The translations under genes and the position numbers were made by a program. Of a DNA stretch of 64,000 nt, positions 8,331-16,585 are shown piece after piece; positions within the stretch are counted from its first letter, which is position 1, and each line of letters starts with the position of its first letter. Source of the stretch: GWE2-42-39 sp963668595 (GTDB lineage Bacteria; Bacteroidota; Bacteroidia; Bacteroidales; Prolixibacteraceae); the NCBI GenBank assembly GCA_963668595.1, contig OY764876.1:496001-560000 (forward strand), read 5' to 3'. The notes below the pieces were generated by a model that was not told the DNA's origin, searched no databases, and saw only the letters and a program-made list of their open reading frames with translations.

Positions 8331-9386
8331 ATGAAGAATTTTTTCACCTTATTAATTGTTCTGACAAGCCTTGTTTCGTTTGCTCAGAATACGGCAATCG
8401 ACGATTTGTGGAAGTTGTACAATGCTCAGGATTTTAAATCGGTACTGGAAAAAGCAAAGCCACTTCTGGAAAATGAACCCAATAATCCGGACATGAATTT
8501 AATGATGGGGCGTTCGTATGCCGATCTGGGCGACTTTAAAAGTGCGATTCCATTTCTTGACCTGGTGGTAAAAAACGGTTCGGACAGATCGTGGCAAAAA
8601 GCATGGGCTCTTGCCTATCAGGGAACATGCTATTTTATGCTTGAAGACTACGATAATTCACGGCAATCGACCGAAGAATGCATAAAATTAAATGTGACCA
8701 AAAACGCAAGTCAGTATGCCTACAAAGGAATGTTGTTGTTTGGTTTCGACAGTTTTTACGCAAATTGGCGAATTGTTGAATCGGATAATTTTAGATTTCA
8801 TTTTCAGAATATGAGTGATGCGGATATAAAGCGTTATGTGTCAACACGGGAAGAGGCGTATGGAAACATCAATAAGTTTTTCAGGAGCAACTTGCCAAAG
8901 AAGATTGATTTTTTTGTTTGGAATTCGAAAGAGGATGCCCAAAAGGTGCTGCATGCCAATTTAGGTTTTGCCGATCCGGGAGCATGCATTGTTCATTCTC
9001 ATTTTCAGCAAACAAGAGGACATGAAATGGCTCATGTTATTTCGAATTACTCGACGAATATGCTCAATAAAACCGGCCTGATCAACGAAGGAACAGCAGT
9101 GTGTTTTGATCAAACAAATCAGGATAAAACGCAAATGGTAAAAGATTGGCTGAAAGCCAATAATAAAAAACTTTCAGTAGCAGATATTTGGGCTAATTGG
9201 AAGAATTACCCTGATGAGTTGAGCTATCCGCTTGCCGGATTATTTGTAAAAGAATTGATTGACAATTTCGGACGTGAAAAATTTATTGAGTTTTTCGGTA
9301 ATCAAACCTACGAAAATGCAAGGTCTGTATTTGGGGAAAAGCTGGATGCTGTAATCACCGATTTTGAAAATAAGATGAATACATAA
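8331..9386 (+). CDS. Secreted TPR protein with gluzincin-like metallopeptidase domain
   Basis: 351 residues. The first 19 form a Sec signal (MKNFFTLLIVLTSLVSFAQ). TPR-like helices follow at about 22-135. The second half has HEMAH at 231-235 with a downstream Glu in INEGTA (E253), the zinc-ligand layout of gluzincins (peptidase-MA-like superfamily). The GLINEGTAVCFD context is typical of that group. Predicted to act outside the cytoplasm; the substrate is unknown. GC content rises to that of the core genome here. It has no obvious operon partner: the next gene starts 131 bp later and carries its own candidate -7 element. Confidence 0.8.
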   Translation: MKNFFTLLIVLTSLVSFAQNTAIDDLWKLYNAQDFKSVLEKAKPLLENEPNNPDMNLMMGRSYADLGDFKSAIPFLDLVVKNGSDRSWQKAWALAYQGTCYFMLEDYDNSRQSTEECIKLNVTKNASQYAYKGMLLFGFDSFYANWRIVESDNFRFHFQNMSDADIKRYVSTREEAYGNINKFFRSNLPKKIDFFVWNSKEDAQKVLHANLGFADPGACIVHSHFQQTRGHEMAHVISNYSTNMLNKTGLINEGTAVCFDQTNQDKTQMVKDWLKANNKKLSVADIWANWKNYPDELSYPLAGLFVKELIDNFGREKFIEFFGNQTYENARSVFGEKLDAVITDFENKMNT

Positions 9387-9487
9387 GAGTTGCATTGTTG
9401 GCATTCTCCTGTTCATTGCTGCCAGGTCAGGGCTTCACTTCAAGTGACCCCCAGACTATTAATTCCCGGCTAATTTAAAATTAGAAT

Positions 9488-9495
9488 TACTTTTG
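9488..9495 (+). promoter_or_regulatory. Candidate -7 element for the HD hydrolase gene
   Basis: TACTTTTG matches TAnnTTTG and lies 22 nt upstream of the ATG at 9518. No -33 TTTG is seen at the expected distance. Confidence 0.35.
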
Positions 9496-9517
9496 CTTTT
9501 AAATCAATAATTCGAAA

Positions 9518-10108
9518 ATGATAACAGCGGATTTAATCAAGCAAATAGAATTTATCAAAGAGGTTGATAAGATAAAATACATTCAGCGACGTACAAAGTT
9601 ATTCCATAGCGACCGGAACGAAAATGATGCCGAGCACAGTTGGCATTTGGCAATTATGGCCATGGTTTTGAGCGAATATTCCGATAAAAAAATCGATTTG
9701 CTGAAAGTGATAAAAATGGTGTTGATACACGATATTGTTGAGATTGATGCTGGCGATACGTTTATTTACGATCAAACAAAGAGTCACGATAATACCGAAG
9801 AGGAATTGAAATCGGCACAGCGCATTTTTGGTATTTTACCCGAAAAACAAGCGGCCGAATTTATTGAAATATGGACCGAATTTGAAGCCGGATTTTCAGA
9901 TGAAGCAAAATTTGCCAAATCGATGGACCGACTGGAACCACTTCTGCAAAATACCTCGAATAATGGTGGAACATGGAAGGAATACGGTGTGAAATATCAA
10001 TCGGTATATGAGAAGAAAAAGGCAATAAAAGAAGGCTCAGCAGCGCTGTGGGACTATGCCTTAACGCTCATTGACGATAGTGTGGAGAAAGGAATTCTGG
10101 AAAAATAG
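9518..10108 (+). CDS. HD-domain hydrolase (YfbR-like nucleotidase group)
   Basis: 196-residue soluble HD-superfamily metal-dependent phosphohydrolase. Metal ligands are visible: H40 in NDAEHSWHLA, H71-D72 in VLIHDIVEIDAGD, and D137 in SMDRLEP. The spacing and the DAEHSWH and EIDAGDTF motifs match the HD_3/YfbR-like group, whose characterised members are 5'-deoxynucleotidases. Exact substrate specificity cannot be read from sequence. The length is normal and there is no signal peptide. It stands alone between the metallopeptidase-like gene and the Cys-rich protein gene. Confidence 0.85.
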   Translation: MITADLIKQIEFIKEVDKIKYIQRRTKLFHSDRNENDAEHSWHLAIMAMVLSEYSDKKIDLLKVIKMVLIHDIVEIDAGDTFIYDQTKSHDNTEEELKSAQRIFGILPEKQAAEFIEIWTEFEAGFSDEAKFAKSMDRLEPLLQNTSNNGGTWKEYGVKYQSVYEKKKAIKEGSAALWDYALTLIDDSVEKGILEK

Positions 10109-10377
10109 AATTTGTTGTGTATACCGCTGTTTTTGTTGCTCGAACGATGAACTGTATTCAACGAAAACTTTACTATTTTTGCATATCCCAAAATAATTGA
10201 GCAGTGAAAAGAATTCTGAAATTAATAATTACAAAATAGTTAACCACAGTTCGTTGGTTAATGATTTTTAGTTCGGAAAATTAAGCCGAACAGATTTGCT
10301 ATGCAGTTACCGGACTAAAATAGCCGAGCGATAGCAAGAAATAAATCAGTCATTTTGTAATTGTAAATTTGAAGAAT

Positions 10378-10911
10378 ATGTTTAATATAAGAAGAATTCA
10401 AGAGCAGGTAATTTCTACTGCCGTAACAAATGAAAGCGACGAAAATATAGCGAATCAAATTGTTGATAATCCGCACGAAGACAATGCATGCTGGGTAAAT
10501 AATACGATGAAACGCTTGAATGAGCGGTTTGATGTTTCAACAGTAAAGCGAATCCGAATGAATTGTCAATGTGGTTATGCGATGGACGATAAGCTTTCCC
10601 TGGTTCGGGAATTAATGTCAACATCTTCAAGTTTGGAAGAATTTGGCAATAGTGAAAAAGCCAAAGCTGTCGGACTTTCGTTCAGCAACGGCGAATTATT
10701 TCTGATGTTCCCGTTTTGCCCGTGCCCCATGCTTGCCGATGTCGAACATCTGGAAACAAAGACCTGGTGCGAATGTACCACTGGCTACAGTAAAGTCCTT
10801 TTCGAAAAAGCCTTTGATTGCAAGGTCGATGTTGAATTACTCAAAAGTATTAAAGCCGGAGATGAAATCTGTTTAATGAAGATCATCCCGCTTGGTACGG
10901 TTAATTTTTAA
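10378..10911 (+). CDS. Cys-rich protein of unknown function
   Basis: 177 residues from the ATG at 10378; a TTG nine bases upstream is also in frame but less likely. Cysteines are clustered: CQCG (about 69-71), CPCP (about 119-121) and WCECTTGYSKVLFEKAFDC (about 136-154). The C-terminal pattern (W-C-x-C, then G-x-x-K-x-x-F-E, then KAGDEICLMKII) resembles the metal-binding V4R / ATC-hydrolase-like folds. The paired Cys suggest metal binding. A 270-bp upstream gap holds TATTTTTG at 10174-10181, too distant for a confident promoter call. An 11-bp hairpin follows the stop codon. Confidence 0.75.
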   Translation: MFNIRRIQEQVISTAVTNESDENIANQIVDNPHEDNACWVNNTMKRLNERFDVSTVKRIRMNCQCGYAMDDKLSLVRELMSTSSSLEEFGNSEKAKAVGLSFSNGELFLMFPFCPCPMLADVEHLETKTWCECTTGYSKVLFEKAFDCKVDVELLKSIKAGDEICLMKIIPLGTVNF

Positions 10912-10917
10912 ATTTAA

Positions 10918-10949
10918 GTGTGTTGAAGGGATTTTTCTCTTCAACACAC
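10918..10949 (+). terminator. Hairpin after the Cys-rich protein gene
   Basis: GTGTGTTGAAG (10918-10928) is perfectly complementary to CTTCAACACAC (10939-10949), beginning six bases after the stop codon. There is no strong T-tract, so termination strength is uncertain. The remaining bases to 11124 hold nothing firm. Confidence 0.6.
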
Positions 10950-11124
10950 CTTCATATTCACTTGTTTTATTCTATTTTCGGAAAAAAAACGACGAATGTG
11001 GCTTATTGCATGGGGATTATGTGAAGGATGGACAACGACTTCCGCAAGCATATTGGTAAGCCTGGCGATGAGGCCAATGTTGGAATAGTTCGCAGACTAA
11101 TTGTACTTAACCCGAAAATGAAGC

Positions 11125-11925
11125 ATGATGCAAAAGAATAAAATATATCAGGTTGATGCGTTTGCTGACAAGCCTTTTCGTGGAAATCCGGCCGGAGTAA
11201 TGATTGTTGATGAACAGACATCCGGCGAGATGATGCAAAATATAGCAATGGAGATGAACCTGTCGGAAACCGCTTTTTTGCTGCCCGCAGGCGACGATTT
11301 CCGGATCAGATATTTTACTCCGGCAAAAGAAGTTCCGTTGTGCGGACATGCAACCTTGGCGAGCGCACATATTATTTATGAGCTTGGACTACGAAAGCAG
11401 ACCGAATCAATAAAACTTGAAGCCAAAGGCGGGGATTTGATTATATCGAAGGAGAGGGATCTGATCGCGATGAATTTTCCGAAGTATCCGCTGACGAAGA
11501 TTGATTTGGAAAACGATTTTGTCAGGATTCTCGGCTTCAAACCGATAGAGATATATTCAACTCTTTACGACTGGATCATATTCGTGGCTGAATCACAAGA
11601 CGAAATTCAGCATGCTGTGCCGAATTACGAGTTGATGCTTGAAAATGGATTGGGCCATTTGATGATTACTGCCCGGAGTAATTCTGATAATTTCGATTTT
11701 TTTTTAAGATGTTTTGCTCCGGCTTTGGGCATAAATGAAGATCCGGTTACGGGCTCTGCTCATTGTGCATTAACACCGTTGTGGTGCGAAAAACTGAATA
11801 AAACCAGTTTGAATTCGTATCAATTATCCAAACGAACAGGAATACTGAAAACCGCAATCGCCGGAGATCGGGTTGAAATTAAAGGAAAAGCAATAACTGT
11901 AATGGAGGCTGAATTGAAAATATAA
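11125..11925 (+). CDS. PhzF-family isomerase/epimerase
   Basis: 266 residues of the PhzF / diaminopimelate-epimerase-like fold. Family motifs are present: VDAFADKPFRGNPAGV at about 10-25, the catalytic Glu E48 in LSETAFLL, PLCGHATLASAH at 71-82, and EDPVTGSAHCAL near the C-terminus. PhzF itself isomerises an anthranilate derivative in phenazine synthesis, but no phenazine genes are nearby, so this is one of the many PhzF-like enzymes of unknown substrate. Two ATGs are adjacent (11125, 11128). It starts a run of three small same-strand genes with short gaps (51 and 19 bp). Confidence 0.9.
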   Translation: MMQKNKIYQVDAFADKPFRGNPAGVMIVDEQTSGEMMQNIAMEMNLSETAFLLPAGDDFRIRYFTPAKEVPLCGHATLASAHIIYELGLRKQTESIKLEAKGGDLIISKERDLIAMNFPKYPLTKIDLENDFVRILGFKPIEIYSTLYDWIIFVAESQDEIQHAVPNYELMLENGLGHLMITARSNSDNFDFFLRCFAPALGINEDPVTGSAHCALTPLWCEKLNKTSLNSYQLSKRTGILKTAIAGDRVEIKGKAITVMEAELKI

Positions 11926-11976
11926 TGATGACCGAACCAAGAGAGCCGGATTTGAGTTATTCTTTATAAAATTGTA

Positions 11977-12528
11977 ATGAAAACATATATCTCGATATTA
12001 CGGGGAATCAATGTTAGCGGGCAAAAGCTTATTAAGATGGACGATTTGCGAATGTTGTACGAGAAGTTGGGCTTTCGCAATGTAACCACCTATATTCAGA
12101 GCGGAAATGTTTTGTTCTCCGGAGAGCTTCGTGATTTGGATGAGCTGGAACATCAAATATCGAAACAAATAGAGAATGACTATGGATTTGAGGTTCCGGT
12201 GATTGTTTTAACCGTTGATAAGTTAAGTGAGATAGTGGCTGATAATTTATTCTTGATTGATCAGGAAAAAGATAGTTCGTTCATGCATGTTAGTTTTCTG
12301 TCATCGGCACCCGTAAATTATGATCAGGAAAGTATCGAAAGAAAGAAACAATCGGGCGAGGAAGTTATTTTCAGTGATGCGTGTATTTATCTGTATTGTC
12401 CGAACGGTTACGGGCGAACCAAATTGACCAATAATTTTTTGGAGTCCAGACTGAAAGTGGCGATAACTACACGAAACTGGAAAACAACGACTGAACTGTT
12501 GAAAATTGCCAGTCAAATCGATGTTTGA
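11977..12528 (+). CDS. DUF1697-family protein
   Basis: 183 residues beginning MKTYISILRGINVSGQKLIK. The diagnostic DUF1697 segments are LRGINV, the MDDLRMLYEKLGF helix and YIQSGNVLFS. The C-terminal GYGRTKLTNNFLE and ATTRNWKTT match the family's conserved end. No biochemical function is established for the family. Full length, cytoplasmic, no signal peptide. It lies between PhzF and the amidotransferase gene. Confidence 0.9.
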   Translation: MKTYISILRGINVSGQKLIKMDDLRMLYEKLGFRNVTTYIQSGNVLFSGELRDLDELEHQISKQIENDYGFEVPVIVLTVDKLSEIVADNLFLIDQEKDSSFMHVSFLSSAPVNYDQESIERKKQSGEEVIFSDACIYLYCPNGYGRTKLTNNFLESRLKVAITTRNWKTTTELLKIASQIDV

Positions 12529-12547
12529 TCGTTAAAATAAACCACGA

Positions 12548-13258
12548 ATGGAACAGTTAAGAATTCATATCCTGATGCATGTGCCGTTTGAAGGGCCTGG
12601 CTGTATTGACGAATGGATTACCGGAAACAATCATCAGCGAAGCTATACGCATGTGTATGAAACCACTGATTTTCCTGCGCTCGAAAATATCGATTGGCTG
12701 ATTTTGATGGGAGGTCCGATGAGCGTTTACGAAGAATCGGAATATGCATGGCTGGTTGACGAAAAAGAGTATGTGCGCCGGGCGGTTGATGCCGGAAAAG
12801 TGGTGATTGGTATTTGTTTGGGGTCGCAAATGATTGCATCGGCATTGGGAGCCAAAGTGTATCCAAACACGCAAAAAGAAATTGGCTGGTTCGATTTGAA
12901 ATTGACCACAGAAGGGAAAGAAACATTTTTGCTGAATGGCTTTCCGGATTGTTTTCCCGTTTTTCACTGGCATGGCGACACGTTCGATTTGCCCGCTGGC
13001 GCTACCCGGCTTTTTTATTCGGATGTCACGCCTAATCAGGCATTTTTATTCCACGACCGGGTAATTGGCTTTCAGTTTCATTTTGAGGCAACTGTCAATT
13101 CCATTCAAGATATGGTGAAGCACGGAGCCGAAGAGCTTGTCTTGTCAGAAACCATTCAGTCGGGTACAAGTATTGTGGCGAATACAAAATTTATTGCATG
13201 CAACAACCAAAAAATGTTTGATATACTTGATCGGCTGGCTCAATTGAGGGTTGGATAA
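12548..13258 (+). CDS. Class-I glutamine amidotransferase-like protein
   Basis: 236 residues with the triad GATase fold: oxyanion motif LMGGPMSVYE at 53-62, nucleophile C90 in GICLGSQMIA, and H178/E180 in FQFHFEAT. The arrangement matches stand-alone GMP-synthase-like amidotransferases such as YfeJ/GATase1-like proteins, which transfer glutamine amide nitrogen or cleave gamma-glutamyl bonds. No synthetase domain is attached and no partner is adjacent, so the acceptor is unknown. It begins 19 bp after the DUF1697 gene and is probably co-transcribed with it. Confidence 0.9.
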   Translation: MEQLRIHILMHVPFEGPGCIDEWITGNNHQRSYTHVYETTDFPALENIDWLILMGGPMSVYEESEYAWLVDEKEYVRRAVDAGKVVIGICLGSQMIASALGAKVYPNTQKEIGWFDLKLTTEGKETFLLNGFPDCFPVFHWHGDTFDLPAGATRLFYSDVTPNQAFLFHDRVIGFQFHFEATVNSIQDMVKHGAEELVLSETIQSGTSIVANTKFIACNNQKMFDILDRLAQLRVG

Positions 13259-13397
13259 TTCTCGATTTTTATTGCCCGAAAATCAGGGGAATGATACTTT
13301 GCGAAAGTAGAATTTATGAATCCTTCCAGGATTGCAATGGCGGTTTTAGTCGCTTTTCAGTTATATTTACAAACCAAAATTGCTTTCCGGGTAATTA

Positions 13398-13988
13398 ATG
13401 AATGTTGAAATCACATATCAGCTTGATGCATTAAAAGCAGGAAGTCGTAGCGAGTACGGTAAGATTTATCGCGAATTGTCTGGACTTCTGTTCTCGTTGG
13501 CCAAACAGTATCTGGGTGATGCCAGCGAGGCAGAGGAGATTGTGCAGGATGCTTTTCTAAAATTGTGGGAAGCTCGTGCTCAGTTGAATGATGCCTCGAA
13601 TGTGCGTAACTTTTTATATACGGTGGTGAAAAACAATTGCCTGAATAGCCTGCGCAACAAGCAAAATGCTGCTCGTTTACTGAAAAACTACCATTACACC
13701 GAAATGCAGTACCATTATGAGGCACTCAGCAAAACAGGCGAAAGTTTTATGCAATTTCAGGAACTAAAAGAAAAAATTGACACGGCTATCACTGCACTGC
13801 CCGACGATTTACGTATTGTTTTTGAAATGAATCGTTTTCAGGAAATGCGTTACAAAGATATTGCCCTGCAACTGGAAATAAGCGAAAAAACAGTAGAAGC
13901 CCGCATGTCGAAAGCACTGAAATTATTGCGTACCAATCTGAAAGACTACCTGCCTCTGCTGTCGCTGTTTACAAGTATTTTTTCGTGA
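13398..13988 (+). CDS. ECF RNA polymerase sigma factor, no adjacent anti-sigma
   Basis: 196 residues. Region 2 is visible as EAEEIVQDAFLKLWEAR (about 42-58) and region 4 as ALPDDLRIVFEMNRF with the helix-turn-helix YKDIALQLEISEKTVEARMS (about 151-171). The length and layout match the Bacteroidota sigma-70 family typically paired with a FecR anti-sigma factor and SusC/D outer-membrane genes. None of those partners follows: the next items are a repeat element and a Crp-like regulator. It could answer a distant anti-sigma factor or be an orphan. Its hydrophobic C-terminal tail (LPLLSLFTSIF) is unremarkable for the group. Confidence 0.9.
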   Translation: MNVEITYQLDALKAGSRSEYGKIYRELSGLLFSLAKQYLGDASEAEEIVQDAFLKLWEARAQLNDASNVRNFLYTVVKNNCLNSLRNKQNAARLLKNYHYTEMQYHYEALSKTGESFMQFQELKEKIDTAITALPDDLRIVFEMNRFQEMRYKDIALQLEISEKTVEARMSKALKLLRTNLKDYLPLLSLFTSIFS

Positions 13989-13996
13989 AAATATCT

Positions 13997-14045
13997 CTGC
14001 TCCTTGAAATATAATTGCTCGCAGCCGCTAGTGCTGATTTGCAAT
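13997..14045. repeat. Interspersed repeat, copy 1 (truncated palindrome)
   Basis: Begins CTGCTCCTTGAAATATAATT and continues into GCAGCCGCTAGTGCTGATTT. The same sequence recurs at 28925 and its first part at 29561. Here the palindrome half GTGCTGATT is present but its second arm is lost. Confidence 0.8.
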
Positions 14046-14073
14046 ATTCATTTAAGATTTCTTTTTTTACACA

Positions 14074-14652
14074 ATGACTTTGCGACAATTTATAGAAAAC
14101 TATTCAAAATTAAGCGATTGGGAATGGCAAACCATTGAAGAGCTATTCCATGAAAAAGAATTCGAAAAAAATGAGCTGATTCTGGAAGAAGGCAAAATAT
14201 GTCGGCACTTTTATTTTCTGGAAAAAGGACTTATCCGATTTTATAACAACATTGATGGAAATGATCTTACAAAAACATTTACGATCGCTCCATATTGTTT
14301 TACTTCAAAAATTAGTTTCCGAAAGCAAACGGTATCGAATGAAAGTATTCAGGCCTTAGAAAAAACAAAAGTCTGGCAAATAACTTATGACGATTATAAA
14401 AAACTTGAAACGCTGAATTCATGGAATTTGTTTGTTCGAAGATTATTGAATGAAATTCAGGAATTTAGCGAGACTTTCTATCTCGACATCCGGACAATGA
14501 CGGCAGAAGAGAGGTATAAAAAGATATTGGCTGAATATCCGGAAGAACTGATTCAAAAAATACCATTAAAACATTTATCCTCGTTTTTAGGTATTGCTCC
14601 TCAATCGTTAAGCCGGATTCGAAAAAAAAATCAAAATAATTCGCCCAGTTAA
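14074..14652 (+). CDS. Crp/Fnr-family transcriptional regulator
   Basis: 192 residues: an N-terminal cyclic-nucleotide-binding-type beta-roll (about 20-115, with ILEEGKICRHFYFLEKGLIRFY) and a short C-terminal winged helix (IPLKHLSSFLGIAPQSLSRIRK). The layout matches Bacteroidota Crp-like activators that usually do not bind cAMP in the E. coli manner. The canonical cAMP phosphate-binding RxS motif is not seen. The DNA-recognition helix is APQSLSRIR. The next gene, an esterase, starts 64 bp downstream on the same strand and may be its target. Confidence 0.9.
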   Translation: MTLRQFIENYSKLSDWEWQTIEELFHEKEFEKNELILEEGKICRHFYFLEKGLIRFYNNIDGNDLTKTFTIAPYCFTSKISFRKQTVSNESIQALEKTKVWQITYDDYKKLETLNSWNLFVRRLLNEIQEFSETFYLDIRTMTAEERYKKILAEYPEELIQKIPLKHLSSFLGIAPQSLSRIRKKNQNNSPS

Positions 14653-14716
14653 CCTAGGTGAATTCGATCTTCTTATTAATTCGCGAATTTTGTATCCGAT
14701 TTTAACACGAAAAGAA

Positions 14717-15640
14717 ATGCAAAGTATTCGTAGCAAGTTGGTAATCGGGTTGATCAAACACAGGCACTTGTTCAAACTGAAATTAAAGCCTGAAGTTATT
14801 GATGACACGTTCTCCGTAAAGGAATTTCGCGATGGCATTGATAAGGTTTCACTCAAAATGAAACTGCCGAAAAATATTTCAACACAAAATATTTCACTTG
14901 ACGGCTTGAACGCCGAATGGATCATTCCGCAAAATCCATTGAAAGACAAAGTTCTTTTATACATTCATGGAGGTGGGTTTATTTCCGGTTCATGCCTGAC
15001 ACATCGCATGCATGTTGCGAAATTTGCAAATTTATGTCAGGTCAAATCATTGGTTTTTGATTACCGGTTAGCTCCTGAAAATCCATTCCCTGCGGCTCTC
15101 GACGATTGTGTTGCCGCTTACACATGGCTTTTAAATCAAGGGTACAAATCAAACAATATTGTCGTAGGAGGGGAGTCGGCTGGCGCAAGTTTAACATTGT
15201 CGTTACTATTGGCTTTAAAAGCTAAAAACATTGCATTGCCGAAAGCTGCTTTTTCAATTTCTCCTGTTACTGATTTAAGTTGTCGGGCTGAATCGTTTGT
15301 GTATAATGCTAAAAATGATGTTGCCCCAATGTGGTCATGGTCTGTTTGGACCAATATGTATATTGGCGGGAGCGATACTGAAAATCCATTACTGTCGCCT
15401 CAATTTGGGAATTATGAAGGAATTCCGCCCTTGTTTATCTGCGTTGGAACCCATGAGATACATCTCGACGACTGCGTGGCGCTTGCCGCTGTTGCCCAAC
15501 AATTTGGTGTGGAGGTGACATTGCGAAAGTGGGACAAAATGATTCATGCGTTTCCTCTGTTATCTCCACTTTTCCCGGAAGCCAAGATGGCTTTATCTGA
15601 AATTTGTGAATTTGTAAAAAATCATATTTCGCGGGAGTGA
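14717..15640 (+). CDS. Alpha/beta hydrolase, HSL-type esterase
   Basis: 307 residues of the hormone-sensitive-lipase-like family. The oxyanion motif HGGG is at 84-87 (YIHGGGFISGS), the nucleophile S154 is in GGESAGAS, the acid is D251 or D252 (HLDDCVALA), and the catalytic His H277 is in MIHAFPLL. Predicted cytoplasmic carboxylesterase or deacetylase for short-chain esters; the true substrate is unknown. The start is placed at the first ATG, 14717; a TTG at 14690 would add nine residues. It follows the Crp-like regulator closely. Confidence 0.9.
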   Translation: MQSIRSKLVIGLIKHRHLFKLKLKPEVIDDTFSVKEFRDGIDKVSLKMKLPKNISTQNISLDGLNAEWIIPQNPLKDKVLLYIHGGGFISGSCLTHRMHVAKFANLCQVKSLVFDYRLAPENPFPAALDDCVAAYTWLLNQGYKSNNIVVGGESAGASLTLSLLLALKAKNIALPKAAFSISPVTDLSCRAESFVYNAKNDVAPMWSWSVWTNMYIGGSDTENPLLSPQFGNYEGIPPLFICVGTHEIHLDDCVALAAVAQQFGVEVTLRKWDKMIHAFPLLSPLFPEAKMALSEICEFVKNHISRE

Positions 15641-15839
15641 GAAGGAGTATTGGGGCGCAAATTTATCCATCAAAGTAAATTAATTAGCAAGATATACATG
15701 CTCATCGAAACTGAAAGAACTATCCAAACGAACAACTTTTATTCGGGTTTCAGAGCAAGAAAACCGAATTTACAACGAATAGAAACATCATTTTCTGATT
15801 GAAGTCGTTTTTACTTTCGTTGATACAGCATAAAATCGA

Positions 15840-15886
15840 AAAATCCATCCGTTTACAGTCCTAACGAGGAACAACGGATGGATTTT
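15840..15886 (+). terminator. Perfect 14-bp hairpin
   Basis: AAAATCCATCCGTT (15840-15853) and AACGGATGGATTTT (15873-15886) are exact complements around a 19-nt loop. It sits between the convergent esterase (+) and RiPP precursor (-) genes and can serve both directions. The rest of 15641-15932 shows nothing else. Confidence 0.75.
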
Positions 15887-15932
15887 GCTGATTTATTCCT
15901 GAGTGAAGGAAGAAGATCAAAAGAATATCAAA

Positions 15933-16187
15933 CTACCATCTGTATTTTCGAAGATCAATGTTTGATATTTCTTCCAGTGTCATTTGATCAAGCGATTTCA
16001 TTCCTGGTGAACACAATTTATTTGCTTTATTAGCATTTCCATTTGAGTTGGTAGATGATCCACCTTTGTTGGCATATTTGCAGCCGCAAGCACAGAATTG
16101 ATGCAAGGTTTGTCCTCCTTTTACCGAGTCCAATTCGTAATCGTTTAAATTAGAAAGGGTGATGTTGTTCAGTTTTAACTTTTTCAT
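15933..16187 (-). CDS. RiPP precursor peptide, subfamily 1, copy 1
   Basis: 84 residues. The leader MKKLKLNNITLSNLNDYELD leads to SVKGGQ, a double-glycine-type cleavage motif of the GG-Bacteroidales precursor family. The core has FCACGCKYANKGGSS and ANKLCSPGMK, giving four Cys. After the core comes an acidic follower, QMTLEEISNIDLRKYRW, closely shared with the neighbouring copy at 16292. The start is at 16187 because thirteen more upstream codons do not match the paralogs. It carries its own TAnnTTTG promoter. Unlike the five plus-strand copies it keeps a fourth Cys before SPGM. It is presumably modified by the maturase encoded at 19179. Confidence 0.85.
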   Translation of the reverse strand: MKKLKLNNITLSNLNDYELDSVKGGQTLHQFCACGCKYANKGGSSTNSNGNANKANKLCSPGMKSLDQMTLEEISNIDLRKYRW

Positions 16188-16223
16188 TCTAGAATACATT
16201 GAATTTTTACTTTTTAGGCAGGA

Positions 16224-16231
16224 CAAAGTTA
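16224..16231 (-). promoter_or_regulatory. -7 element for precursor copy 1
   Basis: The minus strand reads TAACTTTG (TAnnTTTG), 37 nt before the start at 16187. The surrounding DNA is similar to the region upstream of copy 2, as expected for a duplicated promoter. Confidence 0.5.
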
Positions 16232-16291
16232 GCCGATTGATTTTATAGATTGCTGAGTGCGGTTGTTTTTTTTGATTGATTTTGCTAATTC

Positions 16292-16543
16292 TTACTTGTA
16301 TTTTCGAATATCAATATCCATAAGCTCTTCCATGCTCATTTGGATAATTGATTTCATTCCGGGAGAACACAATTTTCTTGCGCTGTTTGCATTTCCATTT
16401 GCGACAGTGGATGAACCTCCTTTTTGTGCATACTTACAAGCGCAGGCACAGAAAGAATCTAAGAGTTGACCTCCTTTGATGGTACTTAATTCGTAATCGT
16501 TTAAATTAGAAAGGTTGATGTTGTTTAATTTTAACTTTTTCAT
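16292..16543 (-). CDS. RiPP precursor peptide, subfamily 1, copy 2
   Basis: 83 residues, paralog of the previous gene. The leader MKKLKLNNINLSNLNDYELS is followed by TIKGGQ, core FCACACKYAQKGGSS and ARKLCSPGMK, then the follower QMSMEELMDIDIRKYK. Four core Cys: three in CACAC and one before SPGM. The pair share leader, core and follower, so subfamily 1 is conserved end to end, unlike the plus-strand subfamily. It is transcribed away from the maturase genes, so if modified there it is supplied in trans. Confidence 0.88.
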   Translation of the reverse strand: MKKLKLNNINLSNLNDYELSTIKGGQLLDSFCACACKYAQKGGSSTVANGNANSARKLCSPGMKSIIQMSMEELMDIDIRKYK

Positions 16544-16577
16544 AGTAAATGCATTTATTCTAACTTTTTATGCCGGG

Positions 16578-16585
16578 CAAATTTA
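16578..16585 (-). promoter_or_regulatory. -7 element for precursor copy 2
   Basis: The minus strand reads TAAATTTG (TAnnTTTG), 34 nt before the start at 16543, at a position equivalent to the copy-1 element. The rest of 16586-17119, between the divergent precursors, shows no gene I can support. Confidence 0.5.

Noticed and set aside
10996..11088. Small ORF (30 codons) upstream of the PhzF gene
   Set aside because: No ribosome-binding or family support; composition looks like antisense or chance.
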